Shown here one piece after another: positions 47,450 to 56,833 of a stretch of DNA of 64,000 nt. Origin of the DNA: Devosia sp. ZB163 (GTDB lineage: Bacteria > Pseudomonadota > Alphaproteobacteria > Rhizobiales > Devosiaceae); the NCBI RefSeq assembly GCF_028613635.1, contig NZ_JAQRMY010000002.1:682001-746000 (forward strand). Direction: 5' to 3'. The position numbers were made by a program, and so were the translations under genes. The notes under the pieces are model-generated. The model was given only the letters and a program-made list of their open reading frames with translations, had not been told where the DNA came from and searched no databases. Every line of letters starts with the position of its first letter. Positions within the stretch are counted from its first letter, which is position 1.

Positions 47450-48608
47450 CGGCGACACTCCTTCGATCAAGCAGCGGGCGGCAATTGCCGCCCGTTTGCG
47501 TTTGGCCATCGAGGGGAGCTTCGCCCACTGGGAAGCGGTACCCGAACTCGACTTCGAGTCGGCGTTTGACGCGTATCTCGAAGAGGCGCTGAGGGCGGAA
47601 ACGCGGCTGGGTTTCGTGCTGGCCTCGCAGCGGTTGGTGGCACAGCTGCGCAACGGCCACACCGGCTTTCATGACGACCGGGTGATGCGGCGGCATGGTC
47701 GCTCGTTCGGCCTGATGCTGCGGCCGCTTGGCGAGGCGTGGACGGTGACGATCAGCCGGCATGCCGAGCTGACACTAGGCAGCGTGGTCGAGACCATCGA
47801 CGGCGCCCCGGTGGCTGAGACGTTCGCCCGGGCGCGGCGATTTCTCGCAGCGTCAAGCGACCGTGCGGCCGCCGACAGTCTGTTCTTCCGTCGGCACCTG
47901 CTGCCTGATGCGCTCACCCTCGGGCTGGAAGGAGGCGCCACGTTTACCGTGGCGAAGGGGGAATGGCCGGTGGTCGAGGTGCCTCTGCCCGCCGTGCGGT
48001 ACGGGGAGCGCGGTGTGGCTGTGCTGGCCATCGCCAGCTTCGACGGTCCGAGGTTCGAGGCGGCCGCGGTGGGTGCGGTTCGGACGCTCGACCGCGACGC
48101 GCCACTGGTGATCGACCTGCGCGGCAACGGCGGCGGCAACACCCCGTTGCAACTGCTCGCGGCGCTGATGGACCGGCCATATCGGCGCTGGCGGTCGACC
48201 GTACTGTCCACCACGACGCTGCAGCGCGCCCTTGGAGAGAAGCCTGAGCCGGTGATCTACCAGGCGCCGCGGCACGAGCCGGTCGCCGGCGCCCATCGCG
48301 GGCGGCTGGCCCTCGTCATCGACGCCACCGTCGGCTCGGCCGCCGAGGACTTCGTCATGCCGTTCAAGGACAATGGCCGTGCCGTTCTGGTGGGCGATAC
48401 GACCGCCGGCAGCAGCGGACAGCCGCATCGGCTCGACCTAGGTGACCGGATGCTGGCCTGGGTCGGCGCCAAGCGCGAATGCTTCCCGGACGGAAGCACC
48501 TTCGAGGGCGTTGGAATCGCGCCGGACATCCGCGTGATCACCACGCCGGAGGACCTTGCGTGCGGCCGCGATCCCGCCTTGGCGGCGGCACTCGAGGCTG
48601 TGCGCTGA
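47433..48608 (+). CDS. S41 family peptidase-like protein
   Basis: The 391-residue protein has the S41 fold of tail-specific/retinoid-binding type proteases. The core reads [14 protein letters not shown] (strand and loop of the family), then [35 protein letters not shown], where Ser in GSAAE is the probable nucleophile. There is no signal peptide, so it should be cytoplasmic, unusual for this family. The ATG at 47433 lies inside the 3' end of gyrA (17-base overlap), so translation may be coupled to gyrA. Substrates are unknown. Confidence 0.8.
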   Translation: MTAPSDGDTPSIKQRAAIAARLRLAIEGSFAHWEAVPELDFESAFDAYLEEALRAETRLGFVLASQRLVAQLRNGHTGFHDDRVMRRHGRSFGLMLRPLGEAWTVTISRHAELTLGSVVETIDGAPVAETFARARRFLAASSDRAAADSLFFRRHLLPDALTLGLEGGATFTVAKGEWPVVEVPLPAVRYGERGVAVLAIASFDGPRFEAAAVGAVRTLDRDAPLVIDLRGNGGGNTPLQLLAALMDRPYRRWRSTVLSTTTLQRALGEKPEPVIYQAPRHEPVAGAHRGRLALVIDATVGSAAEDFVMPFKDNGRAVLVGDTTAGSSGQPHRLDLGDRMLAWVGAKRECFPDGSTFEGVGIAPDIRVITTPEDLACGRDPALAAALEAVR

Positions 48609-48714
48609 TCCCTCTTGCAGTCTGGCTGCCGCTATGGCTGGCTCGCCTTCCTTCGGGAGCCGCCGCCGGTCGCCGCGTGCCCTGCAAAGTGTGCATGACC
48701 ACTAGGAGCCTCTC

Positions 48715-49335
48715 GTGATCGACCCCACTATCCTCCTGCCCTACATCGCGGCCTGTTTCCTGTTCTCCATCGTGCCGGGTCCATCGGTCGCCGTCGTCGT
48801 AGCCAACTCCCTCGTTCGCGGCACCAAGGCCGGCCTCCTCACCATCCTCGGCACAGAGATCGCCATGCTGAGCATGGTGATCGTCGTCGCCCTTGGCCTC
48901 GAGGTCGTGATGGGCCTCGTGTCCGAGGCCTTCACCGTTATCAAGTTCGTCGGCGCCGCCTATCTCGTCTGGATCGGCTTCAAGATGTTCACCTCGTCCG
49001 GCAAGCTCGAGATGGGCGAGCCCGGCGAGCGGCTGCCGCTCGGGCGCTACATCTGGCAGGGCGCGCTCATCAACTGGTCCAACCCCAAGACCCTGCTGTT
49101 CCTCGGGGCCTTCCTGCCGCAGTTCGTCGACATGAGCCGGCCAGCCTTCGAGCAGATCATGGTGCTCGGCCTGATCGTCATGGCCGTAGCGACCTTCACC
49201 GACGCCATCTACGCCATCCTCGCCGGCAGCGCCCGACAGCTGCTCACTCAGGCGCGCGTCCGCATGATGAACCGCGTGTCCGGCATCATTCTCATGATCG
49301 GCGGCGTGTGGCTGGCCTTCCAGAAGCGGGGTTAG
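48715..49335 (+). CDS. LysE family translocator
   Basis: The 206-residue protein has six membrane helices with LysE/RhtB hallmarks (FLFSIVPGPSVAVVVANSLVRG, AAYLVWIGFKMF, NWSNPKTLLFLGAFLPQFV). It starts at a GTG seven bases after AGGAG. It is a paralogue of the protein encoded at 7022-7639. The likely role is amino acid or metabolite export; substrate unknown. Confidence 0.87.
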   Translation: MIDPTILLPYIAACFLFSIVPGPSVAVVVANSLVRGTKAGLLTILGTEIAMLSMVIVVALGLEVVMGLVSEAFTVIKFVGAAYLVWIGFKMFTSSGKLEMGEPGERLPLGRYIWQGALINWSNPKTLLFLGAFLPQFVDMSRPAFEQIMVLGLIVMAVATFTDAIYAILAGSARQLLTQARVRMMNRVSGIILMIGGVWLAFQKRG

Positions 49336-49372
49336 GCTGGAGCCGCCGGGCCTGACGGACCGCGCCGGCGAC

Positions 49373-51079
49373 CTATTTGCCCGCTTCGTAGATGACCTCG
49401 TCTTCCTTGATCGTCGTCAGCACCTTGAGGTCGACGAGGGTTTCGGGGTCGACCGCCGTCGGATCATCCGAGAGGATGACGAAGTCGGCGAGCTTGCCAA
49501 CTTCGATCGTGCCCTTGTCGTCCTCCTCGAACTGCTGCCAGGCGGGCCAGATCGTCATGGCCTTGAGGGCAGTGGGCACGTCGACCCGCTGGCTCGGACC
49601 GAGGATGTCGCCTGAGCGCGTGCGGCGCGTGACCGTGGCCGAGAGGACACGCATGCTGTCGGGCAGGGCGACCGGAGCGTCGTGATGCGTCCCGAACATC
49701 ATGTCGCGTTCCCGCACCCAGCCCGTGGGCGAGATATTGTCCGCGTTGACCGGACCGACGGTGTGTTCGCGGTGCCAGTCTCCCCAGTAGAAGGTGTGCA
49801 TTGGGAACAGCGAGGGAAACACACCCAGTGCCTTGTAGCTGTCGACCTGATCCTCGCGCAGGAACTGGCCGTGGATCAGGACCGGGCGAATGTCCTTCCT
49901 GCCGTACTTGTCCTGCGCTGCCTTGAGCGCGGCGATCAGCATGTCGGAGGCGCCTTCGCCGTTGGCGTGCACCATGATCTGGATGCCGTGCTCGTAGCAC
50001 CAGTCCACGGCGTCCTGCAGTTGCTCCATGCTGATGGACGCGTAGCCGGCATAACCCGGCGGGTAGTCACCCACCGGGTCGTAGTAGGGGCGGTCCCTGA
50101 GGGCGGTGAAACCCTGCGGGGAGCCATCGATGGTCAGCTTGCACCCGGCGACGCGCACATGGCCGTCATAGTCCCGCGAGACATTGGCCTCGATGAAGTC
50201 CTTGGCTTCCAGCACGTCGGGATAGGCAATGACGTCGACCTTGATCTTGCCCGCTGCATCGGCTGCCTTCAGGGCGTCGACGGCGCCGGCCGACGATCGT
50301 CCATCTTGAGCGGTCGTGTAGCCGTAGCGGGCCCACAGCTCCGCCCCCGCCGCGGCAAATGCCTCCAGTCCCTCCGGGCCCAGTCTGGCCAACAATTTCC
50401 CGAGCACATCGAAGAAGGCGTACTCTTCGAGGACGCCGTTCGGTTCACCGTTCTGATCCCGACGAATGATGCCGCCGGCCGGATCCTTGGTCGACGCCGT
50501 GATCCCGGCCAGCTCGAGCGCCTTGGAGTTCGCCACGCCCAGATGGCCGGATTGGTGGATGATGAGCACCGGCAGGTCCTTGGAGACCTTGTCCAGGTCC
50601 TCGCGGGTAGGGTGGCGCAGTTCGGCGAGCTGCGAGTTGTCGTAGCCGAAGCCGACGATCATCTTCGCCTGATCGACCCATTCGGCGTTCTTCTCTGCCC
50701 AGGCCGAAAGCGCCGAGATCAGGCTCGCGATGTCCGTCACCTCACCGTCCGGGGGCGCCAGAAGGTTCGCCGACAGCGCCTGCAATCCACCCATGACGAC
50801 ATGGCTGTGGCTGTCGACGAAACCAGGCAGCATGGTGCGGCCGTTCAGATCGAAGTCGTCTGTCGCCTCGCCTCGGTACGCTTCGACCTCGGCGAGCCCA
50901 CCCACCGCGATGATTCGACCATCCTTCACGGCGACTGCCTCGGCGGTCGGCTGTGCGTCATTCATCGTGAGGATCGGGCCGCCGGAATAGATGGTGTCGG
51001 CGACATCCTGCGCCACGACGGTTCCAGCCATCATCAGCCCGCTCGCGAGGAGCACCGTCAGATGCGCGCAGATATTCAT
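49373..51079 (-). CDS. Secreted amidohydrolase (YtcJ-like)
   Basis: The 568-residue protein has a signal peptide (cleavage near residue 23, MAGTVVA-Q), then the amidohydrolase superfamily pattern: VKDGRIIAVG, FDLNGRTMLPGFVDSHSH (HxH metal ligands), and further His/Asp ligands downstream. The layout is that of the YtcJ/imidazolonepropionase-like group. It probably hydrolyses a cyclic amide or a similar bond in the periplasm. The ATG at 51079 follows GGAGG at an 8-base spacing; a longer frame from 51214 has no signal peptide and is not used. Confidence 0.88.
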   Translation of the reverse strand: MNICAHLTVLLASGLMMAGTVVAQDVADTIYSGGPILTMNDAQPTAEAVAVKDGRIIAVGGLAEVEAYRGEATDDFDLNGRTMLPGFVDSHSHVVMGGLQALSANLLAPPDGEVTDIASLISALSAWAEKNAEWVDQAKMIVGFGYDNSQLAELRHPTREDLDKVSKDLPVLIIHQSGHLGVANSKALELAGITASTKDPAGGIIRRDQNGEPNGVLEEYAFFDVLGKLLARLGPEGLEAFAAAGAELWARYGYTTAQDGRSSAGAVDALKAADAAGKIKVDVIAYPDVLEAKDFIEANVSRDYDGHVRVAGCKLTIDGSPQGFTALRDRPYYDPVGDYPPGYAGYASISMEQLQDAVDWCYEHGIQIMVHANGEGASDMLIAALKAAQDKYGRKDIRPVLIHGQFLREDQVDSYKALGVFPSLFPMHTFYWGDWHREHTVGPVNADNISPTGWVRERDMMFGTHHDAPVALPDSMRVLSATVTRRTRSGDILGPSQRVDVPTALKAMTIWPAWQQFEEDDKGTIEVGKLADFVILSDDPTAVDPETLVDLKVLTTIKEDEVIYEAGK

Positions 51080-51254
51080 CGCAATCGCCTCCGATCGTAC
51101 ACCGTGACGCCAAACTGATCGCCGGACCTGACTTCCGGGTTGAGGCCGGCGCGCGAATTGGTCACAAAACCGCTGAAACGCGAGCAACACAGGCCTGAGC
51201 GTCGTCCCAGCCAATCACTGCTTCCCGACCTGTGAGCGCAACCGAGTGAACGCC

Positions 51255-52004
51255 ATGTCCCTGCCGACTGCGATCTTGTTCGACCTGGACGACACCTTGG
51301 TGGGCGAGGGGCATAGGCTGCCAGCACTCGTCCAGGTCTGTGAGGAGTTCGCAGCGGCGCTCGGCGATAACAACCCTGGCGCCGTGGCCGACACCCTGGA
51401 ACGCGAGCTGCAGGCGTTCTGGTCGAACTCGGACGCCTCGAAAGCGGCGCGACTTGATGGTTCCGGCAGTGGTATCATAACCGCGAGGCGTAACATCATC
51501 GCGCGCTCGTTCGAGCGTCTCGATGTACCCTATGCCCTGCGGCAGGCTCACCTGTTCAGCGACCGGTTCACCGAGCTCCGTGCAGCCGGCGCCGGCGTGT
51601 TCCCGGGAGCACGTGAGGCACTCCATGACCTGAGAACCCTGGGGGTGCGGCTGGCCTTGGTGACGAATGGTGCGGCCGAACTGCAAAGGGCGAAGCTGGA
51701 GCGCTTTTCGCTGACCAGCCTGTTCGACCATGTGCAGATCGAAGGCGAGTGCGGCTTCGGCAAACCCGATGAGCGCGCCTACGTCCACGCGATGGCCGCC
51801 CTCGACGTCCAGCCGGCCGAGACGTGGATGGTTGGCGACAACCTCGAATGGGAAGTCGCCGCTCCCCAGCGCCTCGGCATCCATGCCATCTGGCACGACC
51901 ATCTCGGAAGGGGGCTGCCCACTACCACGGCGATACGGCCGGACCGGATAATCCGAAGCGTCCGCGAGCTGATCGCGCCGCCTCCTGCTCCTCGGAGTCC
52001 GTGA
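51255..52004 (+). CDS. HAD superfamily hydrolase
   Basis: The 249-residue protein carries HAD motif I DLDDTLVGEG (nucleophile Asp near residue 12), motif II LVTNGA, motif III Lys in the KLERFSLTSLFD region and motif IV GDNLEWEV. A helical cap lies between motifs I and II. It is probably a small-molecule phosphatase; the substrate is unknown. The start is the ATG at 51255, nine bases after a GTG alternative. It diverges from the amidohydrolase gene. Confidence 0.88.
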   Translation: MSLPTAILFDLDDTLVGEGHRLPALVQVCEEFAAALGDNNPGAVADTLERELQAFWSNSDASKAARLDGSGSGIITARRNIIARSFERLDVPYALRQAHLFSDRFTELRAAGAGVFPGAREALHDLRTLGVRLALVTNGAAELQRAKLERFSLTSLFDHVQIEGECGFGKPDERAYVHAMAALDVQPAETWMVGDNLEWEVAAPQRLGIHAIWHDHLGRGLPTTTAIRPDRIIRSVRELIAPPPAPRSP

Positions 52005-52064
52005 TCAGCTCCCTGTCAGGTCGACCGTCGCCTGCTGAAATCGCCGGTCAGACCGATCTGGTGG

Positions 52065-52559
52065 TCAGCCGCAGCGATCGAGCAGCTTCTTGATGGTCGC
52101 CGACGATCCCTTTGCGCCGAAGGAGTTGCTGTCGAACACCTCAAGCTTGCCCTGTTTGTTCGTTCGCACATAGGCGACCTGGATAGCATTCCGCGCTTGC
52201 TGCGCAATCCGGGCCCACTGCCGCGCCACCGGCCCGCGGACGATCATCGAGCTGCCGTCACTGTGGATGAGCGGAATGTCCTGCGCGAATCTGGTGCCTC
52301 CGCCGGCAGAAACGCCGGTCCCTTCCGGCGGGTCCGCCGTGATGGCGAGGTTCATCGCCGAGGCTCCCGCCACTTCCCGGTGCGGCGCCCGCACCCAGAA
52401 GCCCATCGCCAGGTCGCCGCCGCGGCAGGCGAACTGGAACTGCGCGTCGCCGTTGTCGAAGTACGCGATCGGCACACCCTGGTCCTCGTACCGCCAGTCC
52501 TGAGCGCTCGCTGTCGTAGCCAGCAACAGGACGAGAAAAGCCGGAAACACTCTGAGCAT
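52065..52559 (-). CDS. Secreted protein of unknown function (164 aa)
   Basis: The ATG at 52559 gives a clean signal peptide (cleavage after Ala19, TASA-Q) followed by about 145 mature residues with WRYEDQGVPIAYFDNGDAQFQFACRGGDLAMGFWV, then a basic C-terminal helix ending LLDRCG. Two cysteines may pair. The sequence has a beta-rich pattern, but I do not recognise the family. It stands on its own, convergent with the HAD hydrolase gene. Confidence 0.72.
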   Translation of the reverse strand: MLRVFPAFLVLLLATTASAQDWRYEDQGVPIAYFDNGDAQFQFACRGGDLAMGFWVRAPHREVAGASAMNLAITADPPEGTGVSAGGGTRFAQDIPLIHSDGSSMIVRGPVARQWARIAQQARNAIQVAYVRTNKQGKLEVFDSNSFGAKGSSATIKKLLDRCG

Positions 52560-52704
52560 GCACAACCCCTGAAAAACCGACGGACCGTAGTCGACAAGCC
52601 GCGGCGCTCGCAAGCAAAGCCGCCGCGGCCTGTGGGAATTAACGGAGGTTCGGGTGACTGGCCTTGCCGTTTCGCGATCGATCCTGACGCGATCTCGCTC
52701 CCTG

Positions 52705-52740
52705 AAATGGGGAAAGGGCGCAGCCGGGGAGACTGCGCCC
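52705..52740 (-). terminator. Rho-independent terminator after flgH
   Basis: On the minus strand GGGCGCAG/CTGCGCCC forms an 8-base-pair stem with a 9-base loop, followed by TTTCCCC. It lies about 80 bases after the flgH stop and probably ends the flgFGAH transcript. Confidence 0.65.
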
Positions 52741-52820
52741 TCGTGGCGGGCTCTGTTCTGGAACCTGCCTGGGCTGCCGGCACCAATGGGGGATTGTGCC
52801 GGCAGCGGGGAACTGTGGGA

Positions 52821-53561
52821 TCAGAAGGGCAGGATCGCGTCGGCGATCTGCTGTCCGTAGCGGGGTTGCTGGACCTGGGTGATCTGGCCGCGACCGCCGT
52901 AGGAGATGCGGGCTTCGGCGATCTTGGACGAGGGGATCGTGTTGTCGGCGTGGATATCCTCCGGCCGGACGATGCCGGCGACGATCAGCTCGCGCACCTC
53001 GAAGTTCACGCGCACTTCCTGGCGGCCCTCGATGACGAGGTTGCCATTGGGAAGCACCTGCACGACCACGGCCGCGACCTGCGTCTCGAGCGATTCCTTG
53101 CGGTTCACCGAACCCGAGCCGCCGTCCGTCATGCTGCCGCCAGTGCTGATGGCGCCGTTCGCCTTGACGTCGGCGAGGGGAACATTGCCGCCGAAGATCG
53201 AGCCGAGCACGCCGCCGACGCTGGCTTCCGAAGCCGAGCTGCGCTCGCGGTCGGTCGTATTGGAGATCTTGGCGCTGTCGTCGATCGTCACCATCACCGT
53301 GAGGATGTCGCCGATCTTGTGGGCGCGCTGGTCCTTGAAGAAGCCCTTGGCCTGCGTCGAGAACAGCGAGTTGGGCTGGTAGGACGCGACAACCGGCTCC
53401 GGCATCGGCATCTGCACCGGACGGTAGCCTGCCTGAGCGGTCGGGTCGGCAATGGCGGTGAGCCGGGGCTGTTCGCCGACCGAAGCCAGCTTGTCCATGG
53501 TGGAGCAGCCGGCGAGGAGGGCAGCGAAGGCGAGGGCGGCGGTAAGCTTGAGCATGTTCAT
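52821..53561 (-). CDS. flgH: Flagellar L-ring protein FlgH
   Basis: The 246-residue lipoprotein has a signal peptide with lipobox LLAGC (Cys19) and FlgH segments including NSLFSTQAKGFFKDQRAHKIGDILTV, LPNGNLVIEGRQEVRVNFEVRELIVAGIVRPEDI and the C-terminal GGRGQITQVQQPRYGQQIADAILPF. It forms the outer-membrane ring around the rod. It is the last gene of the leftward flgF-flgG-flgA-flgH operon; the usual flgI is not between flgA and flgH. Confidence 0.95.
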   Translation of the reverse strand: MNMLKLTAALAFAALLAGCSTMDKLASVGEQPRLTAIADPTAQAGYRPVQMPMPEPVVASYQPNSLFSTQAKGFFKDQRAHKIGDILTVMVTIDDSAKISNTTDRERSSASEASVGGVLGSIFGGNVPLADVKANGAISTGGSMTDGGSGSVNRKESLETQVAAVVVQVLPNGNLVIEGRQEVRVNFEVRELIVAGIVRPEDIHADNTIPSSKIAEARISYGGRGQITQVQQPRYGQQIADAILPF

Positions 53562-53581
53562 CTTGATAGTCCTTTCGCCCG

Positions 53582-54526
53582 TCAGAGCCCGGCGACCTTG
53601 AGCTGGCCGGCAGCTGTGACGACTTCGACGGTGCCTTCGGCTGTGGCGACGCCGTTGAGGATCTTGCGCGAGACCGGGTTCATGACCTGGACCGGCTGGC
53701 CCGTGCTCGCGTCGGCCAGCGACTGGCCGATCATGGTGAGGGTCATCGGGCCGGTGTGCAGAAGCACGGTGACCTGGGTGTTCCGCTTGACGATCACCGG
53801 TTCGGTGACATCGGCGGCCTTGAGCATGACGCCGGCGCGCGAGGTACGGCGCATCTGCTTGCCCACGAGATCGTCGAAGCTCTCGATGCCGGTCTGACCG
53901 ACGAAGGCGAGCGGCACGCGCTTCATCTCGAGGTCTGCCGGCGTGATGGTGGCGCCGGCCTTGAGGGAGCTGGCAAGGTGCGGGACCTCGACCATGAGGT
54001 CGATGCGGCCGTTCACGTCGATCGGCATCTCGATGCCCTCGATCTGGAACCGTGCCGCAAAGGTCGAGCCATTGGGCTGGTACTGCAGCGAGCTGAGGGC
54101 TGCCGGCACGGCCACGTTCTCGGCCTTGAAGGTGAGGTCGGAGCTGTCGAAGCGGGCCTCGACTTCGACGCCCGGCTGGAGCAGGCCGCGTGTCGCGAGG
54201 TCGGCGCGGATCAGTTCCGACAGCGCCGCGGCGTCGACGATGGCGGCCTGGCGTTCGACGCGGACGTTCAGGACGCCGTCCTGGGCGTAGTCCGTCAGGC
54301 CGGCGCGGGCCGCGGCACTGCGCACCGCCTCGAGGCTGACGATCCCGGTGGTGCCCGGCTCGGGCGCCCGGAACAGGGCGCGCTCTGCGAGAAGGCCGGC
54401 ATCGTCGAACATGTCGCCGACCGTGATGACCGGGCGGTTGACCGAGACCTCGGCCTTGAGCACGGGCGCGGCATGGGCGGTGGTGCTGAGCAGCGCGAGC
54501 AGGGCAGGGAGGAGGATCTTGTGCAT
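53582..54526 (-). CDS. flgA: Flagellar P-ring assembly chaperone FlgA
   Basis: The 314-residue protein has a signal peptide (cleavage near residue 19), a SAF-like domain and the FlgA C-terminal domain (GATITPADLEMKRVPL...LVGKQMRRTSRAGVMLKAADV, then VLLHTGPMTLTMIGQSLADASTGQPVQVMNPVSRKILNG). It assists assembly of the P-ring protein FlgI in the periplasm. It lies 14 bases after the flgG stop and 20 bases before flgH. Confidence 0.93.
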   Translation of the reverse strand: MHKILLPALLALLSTTAHAAPVLKAEVSVNRPVITVGDMFDDAGLLAERALFRAPEPGTTGIVSLEAVRSAAARAGLTDYAQDGVLNVRVERQAAIVDAAALSELIRADLATRGLLQPGVEVEARFDSSDLTFKAENVAVPAALSSLQYQPNGSTFAARFQIEGIEMPIDVNGRIDLMVEVPHLASSLKAGATITPADLEMKRVPLAFVGQTGIESFDDLVGKQMRRTSRAGVMLKAADVTEPVIVKRNTQVTVLLHTGPMTLTMIGQSLADASTGQPVQVMNPVSRKILNGVATAEGTVEVVTAAGQLKVAGL

Positions 54527-54540
54527 CTAGTGTCTCCCGG

Positions 54541-55326
54541 TCAGCGCAGCTGCGAGGTCGCCTGCATCATCTCGTCGGCGCCCGAGATGACACGTGCGTT
54601 CATCTCGTAGGCGCGCTGTGCGGCGATGAGGTCGGCGATTTCGGTGACGGAGTTGACGTTCGAGCTTTCGAGATAGGCCTGCAGCAGGTCGCCCATGCCA
54701 TCGGCATTGGGGGTGCCCACCTGCGCCGGGCCGCTCGAGGCCGTCTCGACGAACAGGTTGTTGCCCGCCGAGGCGAGGCCGGCCTTGTTGACGAAGCGGG
54801 CGAGCTGGAGCTGGCCGATCTGCGTAGGGATGGTGTCGTTGTCGAGATAGGCCTCGACGATGCCGTCGGCGCTGATGTGCACCGAGTTGGCGTTGCCCGG
54901 AATGGTGATGCCGGGCTGGATGGCATGGCCGTCGACGGTGACAAGTTGCCCGTCCGCACTGCGCTCGAACGAGCCGTCGCGGGTGTACCCGGTCCGGCCG
55001 TCGGGCATGTCGACCATGAAGTAGCCCTCGCCGCGCACGGCGACGTCGAGTTCCTTCTCGGTCGGCGCCACCGTGCCCTGGCTCATGATGCGGGGCGTGG
55101 CAGCGGTGCGGACGCCCGAGCCGACTTCGAGGGCGACGGGAGCCATCGTGCCGTTTTCCGAAGTGGTGGCGCCGGCCTGGCGGTACTGCTGGTAGAGCAG
55201 GTCCTGGAACTCTGCGCGGGCCCGCTTGTAGCCGGTGGTCCGCATGTTCGCGATGTTGTTGGAGATGACTTCGACGTTGCGCTCCTGCGCAGCCATCCCG
55301 GACGAGGCGATGTAGAGGGCTTTCAT
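54541..55326 (-). CDS. flgG: Flagellar distal rod protein FlgG
   Basis: The 261-residue protein starts MKALYIASSGMAAQERNVEVISNNIANMRTTGYKR, the rod/hook N-terminal signature, and ends with the paired C-terminal motif SSNVNSVTEIADLIAAQRAYEMNARVISGADEM. It forms the distal rod that passes through the rings. Length is as expected. It starts 14 bases after the flgF stop. Confidence 0.96.
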   Translation of the reverse strand: MKALYIASSGMAAQERNVEVISNNIANMRTTGYKRARAEFQDLLYQQYRQAGATTSENGTMAPVALEVGSGVRTAATPRIMSQGTVAPTEKELDVAVRGEGYFMVDMPDGRTGYTRDGSFERSADGQLVTVDGHAIQPGITIPGNANSVHISADGIVEAYLDNDTIPTQIGQLQLARFVNKAGLASAGNNLFVETASSGPAQVGTPNADGMGDLLQAYLESSNVNSVTEIADLIAAQRAYEMNARVISGADEMMQATSQLR

Positions 55327-55339
55327 GTCGTGTCTCCGG

Positions 55340-56074
55340 TCAGGCCAGGGTGCCGAGTTTCTGGATGGCGGTGCGGCGCTGCTCGTCCTGCTTCTGCATC
55401 AGGGAGGCCACACTCTCGTAGGAGCGCTGGACGCGGATCATTTCCGTCATCTCGCCGACGCTCGAGACGTTGGACTTCTCGATCGAGCCCTGGATGACGG
55501 TGGTCGCCGTGGCCGCCAGGGGAGTACCGCCCGACCACAGGTTGTCGCCGAAGCGCTCGGCCGCCTGCGGGTCCTCGAACTCGACGACGCGGAGCGTGCC
55601 CTTGAGGCCTTCGCTCGAGGAGATCGTGCCGTCGGGGCTGATATTGATATCGGTCTCGGTGGCGGCGAACTGGATCGGTCCGCCATTGCCGAGGACCGGG
55701 TTGCCCGAGAGGTCCATCAGCGTGCCGTCGGCGCCGATGGCGAGGCTGCCGGCCCGGGTGTACTTCTCGCCGTCGGCGGTCTGCACCACGAGGAAACCCT
55801 CGCCCTGCAGTGCGACGTCGAGCGGGTTGCCCGTCTGGATGAGGGTGCCCGTGGACAGGTCGTGAACCGTGGCCCAGCTGTTGGTGTAGCTCAGCGGCTG
55901 GTCGGGAAACTCGAAATCCCGGTCGCGGGCGACCGGCATCATGTATTCCTCGAACAGCAGTTGCTCGGCCTTGAAGCCGGTCGTGTTCATGTTGGCGATG
56001 TTGTTCGCCACCACGTCCATCTGGCGCTGCAGGGCAATCTGCCGCGACAGTCCGATGAGCTGCGCATTTTCCAT
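55340..56074 (-). CDS. flgF: Flagellar proximal rod protein FlgF
   Basis: The 244-residue protein has the rod N-terminal motif IALQRQMDVVANNIANMNTTGFKAEQLLFEEYM and the C-terminal motif KSNVSSVGEMTEMIRVQRSYESVASLMQKQ. It is the first gene of the leftward flgF-flgG-flgA-flgH operon. The 276-base gap to fliL (divergent) should hold promoters for both directions, but I could not recognise a specific box. Confidence 0.94.
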   Translation of the reverse strand: MENAQLIGLSRQIALQRQMDVVANNIANMNTTGFKAEQLLFEEYMMPVARDRDFEFPDQPLSYTNSWATVHDLSTGTLIQTGNPLDVALQGEGFLVVQTADGEKYTRAGSLAIGADGTLMDLSGNPVLGNGGPIQFAATETDINISPDGTISSSEGLKGTLRVVEFEDPQAAERFGDNLWSGGTPLAATATTVIQGSIEKSNVSSVGEMTEMIRVQRSYESVASLMQKQDEQRRTAIQKLGTLA

Positions 56075-56350
56075 GGCGCACGGTCCCCGTTAAGTCCCCG
56101 AACCATCCGACCTCCCCAGGCCGTCCGGCTCGCCATTAACATTGCAGCAACCATGCCAAGTCGGTAAGTGTAGTAAGATCAATGTCTTAGAGATAGTCGC
56201 GGCGCGGCATGATGTGCCGCCGGGCGTGCGCGTGGCAAAAACTGCCCGGCAATTTCTGCCCGCTTTGGCACACTTCGTAACTAATCGTTAACCCTCAGCC
56301 GATTAGCTCGAATTCGTACGGAATCGTCCGGTGGGGCAGGGGTTTGGGGC

Positions 56351-56833
56351 ATGGCCGCGGAAGCCGATATTGAGAGTGGCGACGCCGCGCCCGACAAGAA
56401 GAAGCTGCCCATCATGCTCATTGCCATGGTGGCCGCAGCGGTCGTCCTGCTCGGTGGCGGTGCGGCGAGCTACTTCCTGTTCTTCTCGGCGCCGCCGAAA
56501 CAGGACACCCACCTCGAAGGGGTCCATGAGACCTTCATCTTCAATCTGCCGGCCATGACGGTGAACCTGCGCGGTGACGGCGACCGGTCGCAGTTCATGA
56601 AGCTCACGGTTGCGCTCGAAGTTGCCAATGAAGAGGTGATGACCGAGATCCAGCCGCGCATGGCCAAGGTCGTCGACGCCTTCCAGGTCTACCTGCGCGA
56701 GCTGAGGAAGTCCGATCTCGAGGGCTCGGCCGGCATCTACCGTCTCAAGGAAGAGCTGCGCCGCCGCGTCAACATCGCCATCTTCCCGGCGCAGGTGGAC
56801 TCGATCCTGTTCAAGGAAATCCTGGTGCAGTGA
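56351..56833 (+). CDS. fliL: Flagellar basal body-associated protein FliL
   Basis: The 160-residue protein has a short cytoplasmic start, a membrane helix (about residues 19-45) and a periplasmic domain (about 55-160) with the FliL pattern LPAMTVNLRGDGDRSQFMKLTVALEV and the stomatin-like end RRRVNIAIFPAQVDSILFKEILVQ. FliL supports stator units next to the motor. Its stop overlaps the fliM start. Confidence 0.93.
   Translation: MAAEADIESGDAAPDKKKLPIMLIAMVAAAVVLLGGGAASYFLFFSAPPKQDTHLEGVHETFIFNLPAMTVNLRGDGDRSQFMKLTVALEVANEEVMTEIQPRMAKVVDAFQVYLRELRKSDLEGSAGIYRLKEELRRRVNIAIFPAQVDSILFKEILVQ

Noticed and set aside
44444-47662. A 1072-residue open frame antisense to gyrA
   Set aside because: Shadow of gyrA with low-complexity composition and no recognisable domains.
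56075-56350. Sigma-54-like sequences (TGGCAC, TGGCAA) between flgF and fliL
   Set aside because: The required GC doublet at the correct 12-base spacing is missing in both, so they do not fit a sigma-54 promoter.
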